A stretch of 64,000 nt of DNA from Glebionis coronaria (Eukaryota; Streptophyta; Magnoliopsida; Asterales; Asteraceae), in the NCBI GenBank assembly GCA_025667525.1, contig CM046880.1:600751452-600815451 (forward strand). The letters run 5' to 3'. How positions within the stretch are numbered: position 1 is the first letter of the stretch; each line of letters begins with the position of its first letter. Under the pieces are notes generated by a model. It searched no databases. It worked only from the letters and a program-made list of their open reading frames with translations, and was not told where the DNA came from. Both the position numbers and the translations under genes were made by a program. This document shows positions 40,101-53,635 of this stretch, piece by piece.

Positions 40101-41311
40101 AATAGACTGACTTGGTTCTCGAAGCCCAAGATCGTGTGACGAAGAAGGCTTTCTTAAAAAGGTCATAACTTCAGCACCGTAAGTTCGTTTTCAGCCCGTG
40201 ACCTGTCAAAACGACCGAAAAAACAAGAGGAACATCGCTATAACCAACTTTAAGCTGGTTAAGTGAATTTGAAGGCCCAAAAAGCCATTTTACTATGTTT
40301 TTTTCACTAGTTTTGTATATTTTCCACCTTTGTAGGTTTCCGAAGGAAAATCAATATCATTTTTGTGTTGATCAAACAATGTTAAATATTGTTTGAGCTC
40401 ACTCGTATTTTTAATATCAATTGATGGTATGCCATCACGATTTCCTTGTCTAGTAAAACCACAACTACATCACCAACTAATTTGCTACATTCAAGTCTGG
40501 TTAAAACATAGCCAAACCGAACCAAAACATGCTAAAGACGACCACAACATAATCAATACAATCAAACCATAGTAGAAATCATATTTCCACGGATTTGGCA
40601 TGGTTTGCCCACTTTATTCAGACTTTCTCCGGTTTCCCATGTTAACGTCCGATTTCGTCCGATCTCGTCCGATTTCGTCCGTTTTGATATGTTTCGAACG
40701 GTCTAGCCCGTTTCAGCCGGATTTGGATGTGTATAACCATTTTTGAAAGTTGTACAGTTAGTATATGCCAATGAAATTATATATTGATGGAGGCAAAAGT
40801 GTTAAAGAAGAGACTGACTTGGTTCTCGAAGCCCAAGATCGTGTGACGAAGAAGGCTTTCTTAAAAAGGTCATAACTTCATCACCGTAAGTTCGTTTTCA
40901 GCCCGTGACCTGTCAAAACGACCGAAAAAACAAGAGGAACATCGCTGTAACCAACTTTAAGCTGGTTAAGTGATTTTGAAGGCCCAAAAAGCCATTTTAC
41001 TATGTTTTTTTCATTAGTTTTGTATATTTTTCATCTTTGTAGGTTTCCGAAGGAAAATCAATATCATTTTTGTGTTGATCAAACAATGTTAAATATTGTT
41101 TGAGCTCACTCGTATTTTTAATATCAATTGATGGTATGCCATCACGATTTCCTTGTCTAGTAAAACCACAACTACATCACCAACTAATTTGCTACATTCA
41201 AGTCTGGTTAAAACATAGCCAAACCGAACCAAAACATGCGAAAGACGACCACAACATGATCAATACAATCAAACCATAGTAGAAATCATATTTCCACGGA
41301 TTTGGCATGGT
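37111..41311. repeat. Six-unit block, second copy (units 54-59)
   Basis: Copy of 32909-37110. Private differences include GTGTATATCCATG near 37925, one base fewer in the T-run near 39594, CTAACGACG near 39828, GTGAATTTGAAGG near 40264 and TTTCCCATGTTAACG near 40635. Confidence 0.88.
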
Positions 41312-44098
41312 TTGCCCGCTTTATTCAGACTTTCTCCGGTTTCCCCGGTTAACGTCCGATTTCGTCCATTTTGATATGTTTCGAACGGTCTAGCCCGTTT
41401 CAGCCGGATTTGGATGTGTATAACCATGTTTGAAAGTTGTACAGTTAGTATATGCCAATGAAATTATATATTGATGGAGGCAAAAGTGTTAAAGAAGAGA
41501 CTGACTTGGTTCTCGAAGCCCAAGATCGTGTGACGAAGAAGGCTTTCTTAAAAAGGTCATAACTTCAGCACCGTAAGTTCGTTTTCAGCCCGTGACCTGT
41601 CAAAACGACTGAAAAAACAAGAGGAACATCGCTGTAACCAACTTTAAGCTGGTTAAGTGATTTTGAAGGCCCAAAAAGCCATTTTACTATGTTTTTTCAT
41701 TAGTTTGGTATATTTTCCACCTTTGTAGGTTTCCGAAGGAAAATCAATATCATTTTTGTGTTGATCAAACAATGTTAAATATTGTTTGAGCTCACTCGTA
41801 TTTTTAATATCAATTGATGGTATGCCATCACGATTTCCTTGTCTTGTAAAACCACAACTACATCACCAACTAATTTGCTACATTCAAGTCTGGTTAAAAC
41901 ATAGCCAAACCGAACCAAAACATGCTAAAGACGACCACAACATGATCAATACAATCAAACCATAGTAGAAATCATATTTCCACGGATTTGGCATGGTTTG
42001 CCCACTTTATTCAGACTTTCTCCGGTTTCCCCTGTTAACGTCCGATTTCGTCCGATCTCGTCCGATTTCGTCCGTTTTAATATGTTTCGAACGGTCTAGC
42101 CCGTTTCAGCCGGATTTGGATGTGTATAACCATTTTTGAAAGTTGTACAGTTAGTATATGCCAATGAAATTATATATTGATGGAGGCAAAAGTGTTAAAG
42201 AAGAGACTGACTTGGTTCTCGAAGCCCAAGATCGTGTGACGAAGAAGGCTTTCTTAAAAAGGTCATAACTTCAGCACCGTAAGTTCGTTTTCAGCCCGTG
42301 ACCTGTCAAAACGACCGAAAAAACAAGAGGAACATCGCTGTAACCAACTTTAAGCTGGTTAAGTGATTTTGAAGGCCCAAAAAGCCATTTTACTATGTTT
42401 TTTTCATTAGTTTTGTATATTTTCCACCTTTGTAGGTTTCCGAAGGAAAATCAATATCATTTTTGTGTTGATCAAACAATGTTAAATATTGTTTGAGCTC
42501 ACTCGTATTTTTAATATCAATTGATGGTATGCCATCACGATTTCCTTGTCTAGTAAAACCACAACTACATCACCAACTAATTTGCTACATTCAAGTCTGG
42601 TTAAAACATAGCCAAACCGAACCAAAACATGCTAAAGACGACCACAACATGATCAATACAATCAAACCATAGTAGAAATCATATTTCCACGGATTTGGCA
42701 TGGTTTGCCCGCTTTATTCAGACTTTCTCCGGTTTCCCCTGTTAACGTCCGATTTCGTCCGATCTCGTCCGATTTCGTCCGTTTTGATATGTTTCGAACG
42801 GTCTAGCCCGTTTCAGCCGGATTTGGATGTGTATAACCATTTTTGAAAGTTGTACAGTTAGTATATGCCAATGAAATTATATATTGATGGAGGCAAAAGT
42901 GTTAAAGAAGAGACTGACTTGGTTCTCGAAGCCCAAGATCGTGTGACGAAGAAGGCTTTCTTAAAAAGGTCATAACTTCAGCACCGTAAGTTCGTTTTCA
43001 GCCCGTGACCTGTCAAAACGACCGAAAAAACAAGAGGAATATCGCTGTAACCAACTTTAAGCTGGTTAAGTGATTTTGAAGGCCCAAAAAGCCATTTTAC
43101 TATGTTTTTTTCATTAGTTTTGTATATTTTCCATCTTTGTAGGTTTCCGAAGGAAAATCAATATCATTTTTGTGTTGATCAAACAATGTTAAATATTGTT
43201 TGAGCTCACTCGTATTTTTAATATCAATTGATGGTATGCCATCACGATTTCCTTGTCTAGTAAAACCACAACTACATCACCAACTAATTTGCTACATTCA
43301 AGTCTGGTTAAAACATAGCCAAACCGAACCAAAACATGCGAAAGACGACCACAACATGATCAATACAATCAAACCATAGTAGAAATCATATTTCCACGGA
43401 TTTGGCATGGTTTGCCCGCTTTATTCAGACTTTCTCCGGTTTCCCCGGTTAACGTCCGATTTCGTCCGTTTTGATATGTTTCGAACGGTCTAGCCCGTTT
43501 CAGCCGGATTTGGATGTGTATAACCATGTTTGAAAGTTGTACAGTTAGTATATGCCAATGAAATTATATATTGATGGAGGCAAAAGTGTTATAGAAGAGA
43601 CTGACTTGGTTCTCGAAGCCCAAGATCGTGTGACGAAGAAGGCTTTCTTAAAAAGGTCATAACTTCAGCACCGTAAGTTCGTTTTCAGCCCGTGACCTGT
43701 CAAAACGACCGAAAAAACAAGAGGAACATCGCTGTAACCAACTTTAAGCTGGTTAAGTGATTTTGAAGGCCCAAAAAGCCATTTTACTATGTTTTTTTCA
43801 TTAGTTTTGTATATTTTCCACCTTTGTAGGTTTCCGAAGGAAAATCAATATCATTTTTGTGTTGATCAAACAATGTTAAATATTGTTTGAGCTCACTCGT
43901 ATTTTTAATATCAATTGATGGTATGCCATCACGATTTCCTTGTCTAGTAAAACCACAACTACATCACCAACTAATTTGCTACATTCAAGTCTGGTTAAAA
44001 CATAGCCAAACCGAACCAAAACATGCTAAAGACGACCACAACATGATCAATACAATCAAACCATAGTAGAAATCATATTTCCACGGATTTGGCATGGT

Positions 44099-46218
44099 TT
44101 GCCCGCTTTATTCAGACTTTCTCCGGTTTCCCCTGTTAACGTCCGATTTCGTCCGATCTCGTCCGATTTCGTCCGTTTTGATATGTTTCGAACGGTCTAG
44201 CCCGTTTCAGCCGGATTTGGATGTGTATAACCATTTTTGAAAGTTGTACAGTTAGTATATGCCAATGAAATTATATATTGATGGAGGCAAAAGTGTTAAA
44301 GAAGAGACTGATATGGTTCTCGAAGCCCAAGATCGTGTGACGAAGAAGGCTTTCTTAAAAAGGTCATAACTTCAGCACCGTAAGTTCGTTTTCCGCCCGT
44401 GACCTGTCAAAACGACCGAAAAAACAAGAGGAATCTCGCTGTAACCAACTTTAAGCTGGTTAAGTGATTTTGAAGGCCCAAAAAGCCATTTTACTATGTT
44501 TTTTTCATTAGTTTTGTATATTTTCCATCTTTGTAGGTTTCCGAAGGAAAATCAATATCATTTTTGTGTTGATCAAACAATGTTAAATATTGTTTGAGCT
44601 CACTCGTATTTTTAATATCAATTGATGGTATGCCATCACGATTTCCTTGTCTAGTAAAACCACAACTACATCACCAACTAATTTGCTACATTCAAGTCTG
44701 GTTAAAACATAGCCAAACCGAACCAAAACATGCTAAAGACGACCACAACATGATCAATATAATCAAACCATAGTAGAAATCATATTTCCACGGATTTGGC
44801 ATGGTTTGCCCGCTTTATTCAGACTTTCTCCGGTTTCCCCGGTTAACGTCCGATTTCGTCCGATCTCGTCCGATTTCGTCCGTTTTGATATGTTTCGAAC
44901 GGTCTAGCCCGTTTCAACCGGATTTGGATGTGTATAACCATGTTTGAAAGTTGTACAGTTAGTATATGCCAATGAAATTATATATTGATGGAGGCAAAAG
45001 TGTTAAAGAAGAGACTGACTTGGTTCTCGAAGCCCAAGATCGTGTGACGAAGAAGGCTTTCTTAAAAAGGTCATAACTTCAGCACCGTAAGTTCGTTTTC
45101 AGCCCGTGACCTGTCAAAACGACCGAAAAAACAAGAGGAACATCGCTATAACCAACTTTAAGCTGGTTAAGTGATTTTGAAGGCCCAAAAAGCCATTTTA
45201 CTATGTTTTTTTCACTAGTTTTGTATATTTTCCACCTTTGTAGGTTTCCGAAGGAAAATCAATATCATTTTTGTGTTGATCAAACAATGTTAAATATTGT
45301 TTGAGCTCACTCGTATTTTTAATATCAATTGATGGTATGCCATCACGATTTCCTTGTCTAGTAAAACCACAACTACATCACCAACTAATTTGCTACATTC
45401 AAGTCTGGTTAAAACATAGCCAAACCGAACCAAAACATGCTAAAGACGACCACAACATAATCAATACAATCAAACCATAGTAGAAATCATATTTCCACGG
45501 ATTTGGCATGGTTTGCCCGCTTTATTCAGACTTTCTCCGGTTTCCCCTGTTAACGTCCGATTTCGTCCGATCTCGTCCGATTTCGTCCGTTTTGATATGT
45601 TTCGAACGGTCTAGCCCGTTTCAGCCGGATTTGGATGTGTATAACCATTTTTGAAAGTTGTACAGTTAGTATATGCCAATGAAATTATATATTGATGGAG
45701 GCAAAAGTGTTAAAGAAGAGACTGACTTGGTTCTCGAAGCCCAAGATCGTGTGACGAAGAAGGCTTTCTTAAAAAGGTCATAACTTCATCGCCGTAAGTT
45801 CGTTTTCAGCCCGTGACCTGTCAAAACGACCGAAAAAACAAGAGGAACATCGCTGTAACCAACTTTAAGCTGGTTAAGTGATTTTGAAGGCCCAAAAAGC
45901 CATTTTACTATGTTTTTTCATTAGTTTTGTATATTTTCCATCTTTGTAGGTTTCCGAAGGAAAATCAATATCATTTTTGTGTTGATCAAACAATGTTAAA
46001 TATTGTTTGAGCTCACTCGTATTTTTAATATCAATTGATGGTATGCCATCACGATTTCCTTGTCTAGTAAAACCACAACTACATCACCAACTAATTTGCT
46101 ACATTCAAGTCTGGTTAAAACATAGCCAAACCGAACCAAAACATGCTAAAGACGACCACAACATGATCAATACAATCAAACCATAGTAGAAATCATATTT
46201 CCACGGATTTGGCATGGT
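44099..46218. repeat. Three-unit higher-order repeat A-B-C, copy 1 (units 64-66)
   Basis: Unit A carries GACTGATATGG, TTTTCCGCCC, GGAATCTCGC and AATATAATC. Unit B carries TTTCAACCGG, CGCTATAACC, TTCACTAG and CATAATC. Unit C carries CTTCATCGCCG. The same A-B-C order is repeated at 46219-48339, 48340-50459 and, beyond the retrotransposon, 62183-64000. It is the most regular higher-order repeat in the window, with a 2120-2121-bp period. Confidence 0.93.
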
Positions 46219-48339
46219 TTGCCCGCTTTATTCAGACTTTCTCCGGTTTCCCCTGTTAACGTCCGATTTCGTCCGATCTCGTCCGATTTCGTCCGTTTTG
46301 ATATGTTTCGAACGGTCTAGCCCGTTTCAGCCGGATTTGGATGTGTATAACCATTTTTGAAAGTTGTACAGTTAGTATATGCCAATGAAATTATATATTG
46401 ATGGAGGCAAAAGTGTTAAAGAAGAGACTGATATGGTTCTCGAAGCCCAAGATCGTGTGACGAAGAAGGCTTTCTTAAAAAGGTCATAACTTCAGCACCG
46501 TAAGTTCGTTTTCCGCCCGTGACCTGTCAAAACGACCGAAAAAACAAGAGGAATCTCGCTGTAACCAACTTTAAGCTGGTTAAGTGATTTTGAAGGCCCA
46601 AAAAGCCATTTTACTATGTTTTTTTCATTAGTTTTGTATATTTTCCATCTTTGTAGGTTTCCGAAGGAAAATCAATATCATTTTTGTGTTGATCAAACAA
46701 TGTTAAATATTGTTTGAGCTCACTCGTATTTTTAATATCAATTGATGGTATGCCATCACGATTTCCTTGTCTAGTAAAACCACAACTACATCACCAACTA
46801 ATTTGCTACATTCAAGTCTGGTTAAAACATAGCCAAACCGAACCAAAACATGCTAAAGACGACCACAACATGATCAATATAATCAAACCATAGTAGAAAT
46901 CATATTTCCACGGATTTGGCATGGTTTGCCCGCTTTATTCAGACTTTCTCCGGTTTCCCCGGTTAACGTCCGATTTCGTCCGATCTCGTCCGATTTCGTC
47001 CGTTTTGATATGTTTCGAACGGTCTAGCCCGTTTCAACCGGATTTGGATGTGTATAACCATGTTTGAAAGTTGTACAGTTAGTATATGCCAATGAAATTA
47101 TATATTGATGGAGGCAAAAGTGTTAAAGAAGAGACTGACTTGGTTCTCGAAGCCCAAGATCGTGTGACGAAGAAGGCTTTCTTAAAAAGGTCATAACTTC
47201 AGCACCGTAAGTTCGTTTTCAGCCCGTGACCTGTCAAAACGACCGAAAAAACAAGAGGAACATCGCTATAACCAACTTTAAGCTGGTTAAGTGATTTTGA
47301 AGGCCCAAAAAGCCATTTTACTATGTTTTTTTCACTAGTTTTGTATATTTTCCACCTTTGTAGGTTTCCGAAGGAAAATCAATATCATTTTTGTGTTGAT
47401 CAAACAATGTTAAATATTGTTTGAGCTCACTCGTATTTTTAATATCAATTGATGGTATGCCATCACGATTTCCTTGTCTAGTAAAACCACAACTACATCA
47501 CCAACTAATTTGCTACATTCAAGTCTGGTTAAAACATAGCCAAACCGAACCAAAACATGCTAAAGACGACCACAACATAATAAATACAATCAAACCATAG
47601 TAGAAATCATATTTCCACGGATTTGGCATGGTTTGCCCGCTTTATTCAGACTTTCTCCGGTTTCCCCTGTTAACGTCCGATTTCGTCCGATCTCGTCCGA
47701 TTTCGTCCGTTTTGATATGTTTCGAACGGTCTAGCCCGTTTCAGCCGGATTTGGATGTGTATAACCATTTTTGAAAGTTGTACAGTTAGTATATGCCAAT
47801 GAAATTATATATTGATGGAGGCAAAAGTGTTAAAGAAGAGACTGACTTGGTTCTCGAAGCCCAAGATCGTGTGACGAAGAAGGCTTTCTTAAAAAGGTCA
47901 TAACTTCATCGCCGTAAGTTCGTTTTCAGCCCGTGACCTGTCAAAACGACCGAAAAAACAAGAGGAACATCGCTGTAACCAACTTTAAGCTGGTTAAGTG
48001 ATTTTGAAGGCCCAAAAAGCCATTTTACTATGTTTTTTTCATTAGTTTTGTATATTTTCCATCTTTGTAGGTTTCCGAAGGAAAATCAATATCATTTTTG
48101 TGTTGATCAAACAATGTTAAATATTGTTTGAGCTCACTCGTATTTTTAATATCAATTGATGGTATGCCATCACGATTTCCTTGTCTAGTAAAACCACAAC
48201 TACATCACCAACTAATTTGCTACATTCAAGTCTGGTTAAAACATAGCCAAACCGAACCAAAACATGCTAAAGACGACCACAACATGATCAATACAATCAA
48301 ACCATAGTAGAAATCATATTTCCACGGATTTGGCATGGT
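46219..48339. repeat. Three-unit higher-order repeat A-B-C, copy 2 (units 67-69)
   Basis: Carries all the A, B and C markers in order. Copy-specific changes are few: CATAATAAATAC near 47577, and a seven-T run in unit C where copies 1 and 3 have six. This suggests recent tandem triplication. Confidence 0.93.
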
Positions 48340-50459
48340 TTGCCCGCTTTATTCAGACTTTCTCCGGTTTCCCCTGTTAACGTCCGATTTCGTCCGATCT
48401 CGTCCGATTTCGTCCGTTTTGATATGTTTCGAACGGTCTAGCCCGTTTCAGCCGGATTTGGATGTGTATAACCATTTTTGAAAGTTGTACAGTTAGTATA
48501 TGCCAATGAAATTATATATTGATGGAGGCAAAAGTGTTAAAGAAGAGACTGATATGGTTCTCGAAGCCCAAGATCGTGTGACGAAGAAGGCTTTCTTAAA
48601 AAGGTCATAACTTCAGCACCGTAAGTTCGTTTTCCGCCCGTGACCTGTCAAAACGACCGAAAAAACAAGAGGAATCTCGCTGTAACCAACTTTAAGCTGG
48701 TTAAGTGATTTTGAAGGCCCAAAAAGCCATTTTACTATGTTTTTTTCATTAGTTTTGTATATTTTCCATCTTTGTAGGTTTCCGAAGGAAAATCAATATC
48801 ATTTTTGTGTTGATCAAACAATGTTAAATATTGTTTGAGCTCACTCGTATTTTTAATATCAATTGATGGTATGCCATCACGATTTCCTTGTCTAGTAAAA
48901 CCACAACTACATCACCAACTAATTTGCTACATTCAAGTCTGGTTAAAACATAGCCAAACCGAACCAAAACATGCTAAAGACGACCACAACATGATCAATA
49001 TAATCAAACCATAGTAGAAATCATATTTCCACGGATTTGGCATGGTTTGCCCGCTTTATTCAGACTTTCTCCGGTTTCCCCGGTTAACGTCCGATTTCGT
49101 CCGATCTCGTCCGATTTCGTCCGTTTTGATATGTTTCGAACGGTCTAGCCCGTTTCAACCGGATTTGGATGTGTATAACCATGTTTGAAAGTTGTACAGT
49201 TAGTATATGCCAATGAAATTATATATTGATGGAGGCAAAAGTGTTAAAGAAGAGACTGACTTGGTTCTCGAAGCCCAAGATCGTGTGACGAAGAAGGCTT
49301 TCTTAAAAAGGTCATAACTTCAGCACCGTAAGTTCGTTTTCAGCCCGTGACCTGTCAAAACGACCGAAAAAACAAGAGGAACATCGCTATAACCAACTTT
49401 AAGCTGGTTAAGTGATTTTGAAGGCCCAAAAAGCCATTTTACTATGTTTTTTTCACTAGTTTTGTATATTTTCCACCTTTGTAGGTTTCCGAAGGAAAAT
49501 CAATATCATTTTTGTGTTGATCAAACAATGTTAAATATTGTTTGAGCTCACTCGTATTTTTAATATCAATTGATGGTATGCCATCACGTTTTCCTTGTCT
49601 AGTAAAACCACAACTACATCACCAACTAATTTGCTACATTCAAGTCTGGTTAAAACATAGCCAAACCGAACCAAAACATGCTAAAGACGACCACAACATA
49701 ATCAATACAATCAAACCATAGTAGAAATCATATTTCCACGGATTTGGCATGGTTTGCCCGCTTTATTCAGACTTTCTCCGGTTTCCCCTGTTAACGTCCG
49801 ATTTCGTCCGATCTCGTCCGATTTCGTCCGTTTTGATATGTTTCGAACGGTCTAGCCCGTTTCAGCCGGATTTGGATGTGTATAACCATTTTTGAAAGTT
49901 GTACAGTTAGTATATGCCAATGAAATTATATATTGATGGAGGCAAAAGTGTTAAAGAAGAGACTGACTTGGTTCTCGAAGCCCAAGATCGTGTGACGAAG
50001 AAGGCTTTCTTAAAAAGGTCATAACTTCATCGCCGTAAGTTCGTTTTCAGCCCGTGACCTGTCAAAACGACCGAAAAAACAAGAGGAACATCGCTGTAAC
50101 CAACTTTAAGCTGGTTAAGTGATTTTGAAGGCCCAAAAAGCCATTTTACTATGTTTTTTCATTAGTTTTGTATATTTTTCATCTTTGTAGGTTTCCGAAG
50201 GAAAATCAATATCATTTTTGTGTTGATCAAACAATGTTAAATATTGTTTGAGCTCACTCGTATTTTTAATATCAATTGATGGTATGCCATCACGATTTCC
50301 TTGTCTAGTAAAACCACAACTACATCACCAACTAATTTGCTACATTCAAGTCTGGTTAAAACATAGCCAAACCGAACCAAAACATGCGAAAGACGACCAC
50401 AACATGATCAATACAATCAAACCATAGTAGAAATCATATTTCCACGGATTTGGCATGGT
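48340..50459. repeat. Three-unit higher-order repeat A-B-C, copy 3 (units 70-72)
   Basis: All markers present. Copy-specific changes: CACGTTTTCC near 49586. The second half of unit C (TATTTTTCATCTTTG, CATGCGAAAGACG) matches unit 59 rather than units 66 and 69. Unit 72 is thus a chimera, evidence of exchange between distant parts of the array. Confidence 0.9.
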
Positions 50460-50815
50460 TTGCCCGCTTTATTCAGACTTTCTCCGGTTTCCCCGGTTAA
50501 CGTCCGATTTCGTCCGTTTTGATATGTTTCGAACGGTCTAGCCCGTTTCAGCCGGATTTGGATGTGTATAACCATGTTTGAAAGTTGTACAGTTAGTATA
50601 TGCCAATGAAATTATATATTGATGGAGGCAAAAGTGTTATAGAAGAGACTGACTTGGTTCTCGAAGCCCAAGATCGTGTGACGAAGAAGGCTTTCTTAAA
50701 AAGGTCATAACTTCAGCACCGTAAGTTCGTTTTCAGCCCGTGACCTGTCAAAACGACCGAAAAAACAAGAGGAACATCGCTGTAACCAACTTTAAGCTGG
50801 TTAAGTGATTTTGAA

Positions 50816-50820
50816 GGCCC
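50816..50820. repeat. Target-site duplication, left copy (GGCCC)
   Basis: GGCCC directly precedes the terminal TG of the LTR and recurs directly after the terminal CA at 61852-61856. A perfect 5-bp duplication is the standard footprint of an LTR-retrotransposon integrase and shows that both ends are original. Confidence 0.97.
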
Positions 50821-51563
50821 TGATTGTAGAGGTTTTACTACCCTTTAGGAAAAGAGCGTAAATAGCGGTAAGTATCGAGTGACGGTTTAGGAAAACCGTG
50901 CACTAATGACCCTCAATCACTTAAAAAGATGAAAGATTCGTTTCCCAAGGAGGTATGGTGTTGTGAATTAATTTGTATTTCTTTGAGATTAATATTGAGA
51001 AGATGGAATGACGGTTTCTTGGAAATTACACTATGACGTAAAAAATGAAAACGTAAAACCGTAGAAAAACCACTAAAATTAAAAATTATTAAAACCAAAA
51101 ACAAAATCAAGAAAAAGATTAAAAAGACTAAAACAAGTCTAAAATAATATAAATAAAGACAAAAATCCAATAAAGATATTTTAAAACCTTTTATTAATTA
51201 AATAATTAATTTTAAATGCTAATTAAAGCCCTAAAATTAAATTTAATTAATTCAAATGTCAAAAATATGATTTTATTGAATAATTACTCAACTTATATTA
51301 TTATAAGACTAAAGAGTAATTTTCTAAAAATTAAAACCTATTAAAATTATTTTTAAAACTCTAAAAATGATTTAAAATAAATAAAAACTAATTAAACTTA
51401 AAATAATTATAAAAATAAATCTAAAAACTATAAAAATAATCTAAAAATAGAAATAGTCCCAATTAATGACAAAGAACCTAGGAAAAATGAAAAAGAAAGA
51501 AAAATAAAATTTTGAAAATTAATTAATAAAATAATATTAAAACACTCCAAAAAAAATAAAAGT

Positions 51564-51673
51564 CACTAGTTGCGCCGCAACTAGTGGGGTCTTGCGCCGC
51601 AACTAGTGTAACGGGAATACCAAGATCTGCAGGTACTTCAGTTGCGCCGCAACATGCTGTCTTGCGCCGCAAC
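51564..51673. repeat. Four GC-rich near-palindromes TTGCGCCGCAAC (3' LTR copy)
   Basis: Same cluster at 51570-51581, 51592-51603, 51642-51653 and 51662-51673, with the 23-bp palindrome at 51564-51586. Identical spacing to the other LTR. Confidence 0.75.
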
Positions 51674-52791
51674 TTGTATGACGGACCTGGTTGTAAGTTG
51701 ACACTAGCAGGTTTGGACTTTTGCGTTTTGCTTGAGATTTTAAGCCAAGAGGACTTGGGCTTATTGAGCTTATTTGGATGAATATTTTGGACAAAAGGGC
51801 ACTCTTGTGATCCTTTGATCACAAGAAGTCAAGACAATCAAGCACAAATCACTTAGCACTCAAATTCAAGAAATCAAATGCACCAAAGATCATAAAAACA
51901 AGCAAGATAACACTTATGCAAATTTTTAACACCCTTTTTACCTTTTAAACTCAACAAATTCACTCCAAACTTGATCAAATGATTACCCAACAATAAAACA
52001 ATCTATCTCAAACCTTAATCTAGTAACCTAACATCTTTTAGCAACACAAATCAATGATTGTACCCTGCTTAAACCTGTTGCCAAACACCCTTTAAACTTT
52101 TTGAAATCCAATTTTTCCAAATCAAAACCTTATGAAACCTAACCAAATTGTTATCAAAGCTTCATAACATGTATATCAACTCAAAATAACATCAAATCAA
52201 CAGCTAAATCACACTTAAACACATAATCCAATAATATCATACAACTAGCTATTTTTGAACTTTTTCAAGGTAAAAGGAAGATACCTTAGGTTCTTACATC
52301 CAAGAACCTAGAGGATGAAAATCCTCCTCCAATCCAACCCGGGTTGGAGCTGAACTAAATCAACAAGCCTTCAACCTATTTGAACACAAATCAAAGAAAA
52401 CAACAAAATAATATAACAATATATATTTTTTTATGTTTCCTTTTTCTTCTTTCCAAAATACTTTCAAAACCTTTTCAAACCTTCCAAATACGTTTTCTAA
52501 ATCCTAAACAACCAATAACATGAACCATAAACACCAAAATACCTTTGAGAAGATTTTACCAAAATCTCTCAAAATCTCAAAACCTTAAACAACTTTGAAA
52601 ATCAAAGTTGCTTAACCAATAAACAAAGTGGAACTCAGAATCAATCTCCTCACAACACACAAACTTTTAAAAACAATAAAAAAGGAATTACACTTGAATA
52701 TTTCAAAAACCAAACTTTTTATTTCTTTAAAAAGGAATTACATGTGAGAGACTAGAAACTGGAACAAAGGGATCACCACAACTTGGGTCTC

Positions 52792-52799
52792 CTTTTATA
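52792..52799 (-). promoter_or_regulatory. TATA box in the 3' LTR
   Basis: Identical copy of the promoter TATAAAAG in the left LTR. If active, it would drive outward minus-strand transcription through 50821 into the satellite array. Confidence 0.7.
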
Positions 52800-53380
52800 G
52801 AGCCTATAGAACATCCTAGAAGCATAAAAACATAAAACCCTAATACATAGAAAATCCCAAATGTGCCCTTGAGTGCATTTTGTCCTCTCATTTGATCTTG
52901 GCCTTTAAATTTTGCTTTGTGAGCAAGCATAGCATCTTAGACGTCCATTTTGCCACGTCACTAGTCTTGGAGGCTAAGGAATGATGTGATTGGTGGATTG
53001 GGGAATTGGGGGTTTGGTGCACATGAGTGGGATGCAGGTTTTTAGGAGTGGGAAAGGTTTTGGCATGTGTGAATTACTTGTGTGCAAGTTTAATTAGGAT
53101 TTACCCAAGTTTAAGTGATGGTAAAATCTGGGGTGGTAAGAAGGTGAATAGTACTCATTTGATCCGAAAATTGGGGGTGGTGTGGGTGTTAGGCGCCTAT
53201 TTTTTTAAATGTTTCAGGTTTGGCAATTTCAGCCCTTGTCTTTTGGAATTTTTGGCTTTTAAGGATTTTCAGCCTAAAATCTCCTTTCCTTTGTTATTAA
53301 CTTTCCCACTTTGACAATTTTGGCACCAACTTTTGATAAAAGGTTATCAAGGATGTAATTTGACATTTGGTGATTCTTTA

Positions 53381-53635
53381 AGGACTAATCTTGGACAATG
53401 TTGATCTTCAAAGGTCTTCAATGAGTCTTTCACTTGTTGAGGGACCATTATTGGCAATTTGAAATTGTTGAGGGACTAATCTTGCCATTTCTTCAATCTT
53501 GAAGGACCTTTTTGCAATTTTGACAAACTTAAGGGACCAAACTTGTAATTATTAATATACAAGGGTTTTAAGTTGTCATTTCTTCATTCTTGGATGATCA
53601 ATCTTGTATGTCTTCAAGTCTTCAAGGGTTTTTGA
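53381..53635. repeat. Degenerate 30-31-bp tandem repeats in U3 (3' LTR copy)
   Basis: Same block as 61383-61637 at an offset of 8002, with GGAC cores at 53382, 53442, 53473, 53504 and 53534. Confidence 0.6.

Larger units (their letters stand above)
1..50820. repeat. Tandem satellite array, ~707-bp unit, 72 full units plus part of unit 73
   Basis: Head-to-tail copies of one unit, all in the same orientation. Starting each unit at TTGCCCGC, starts are: 1, 707, 1415, 2102, 2799, 3506, 4213, 4920, 5627, 6335, 7042, 7749, 8456, 9163, 9870, 10578, 11285, 11992, 12700, 13407, 14114, 14822, 15530, 16238, 16945, 17653, 18359, 19066, 19772, 20479, 21187, 21893, 22600, 23306, 24013, 24719, 25426, 26133, 26840, 27546, 28253, 28960, 29667, 30121, 30819, 31516, 32222, 32909, 33616, 34303, 34990, 35697, 36404, 37111, 37818, 38505, 39192, 39898, 40605, 41312, 41998, 42705, 43412, 44099, 44806, 45513, 46219, 46926, 47633, 48340, 49047, 49754, 50460. 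Most units are 706-708 bp; short classes are 697-698 and 686-687 bp, and unit 43 is 454 bp. Units differ by few substitutions, so the array is strongly homogenised. No long reading frame is conserved. Function is unknown; a pericentromeric, centromeric or subtelomeric place is plausible but not shown here. Confidence 0.98.

Noticed and set aside
1..50820. CRISPR array or bacterial repeat system
   Set aside because: The repeat is the whole ~707-bp unit with no unique spacers, and there are no cas genes. The LTR element with a tRNA-Asp-like primer site is eukaryotic.
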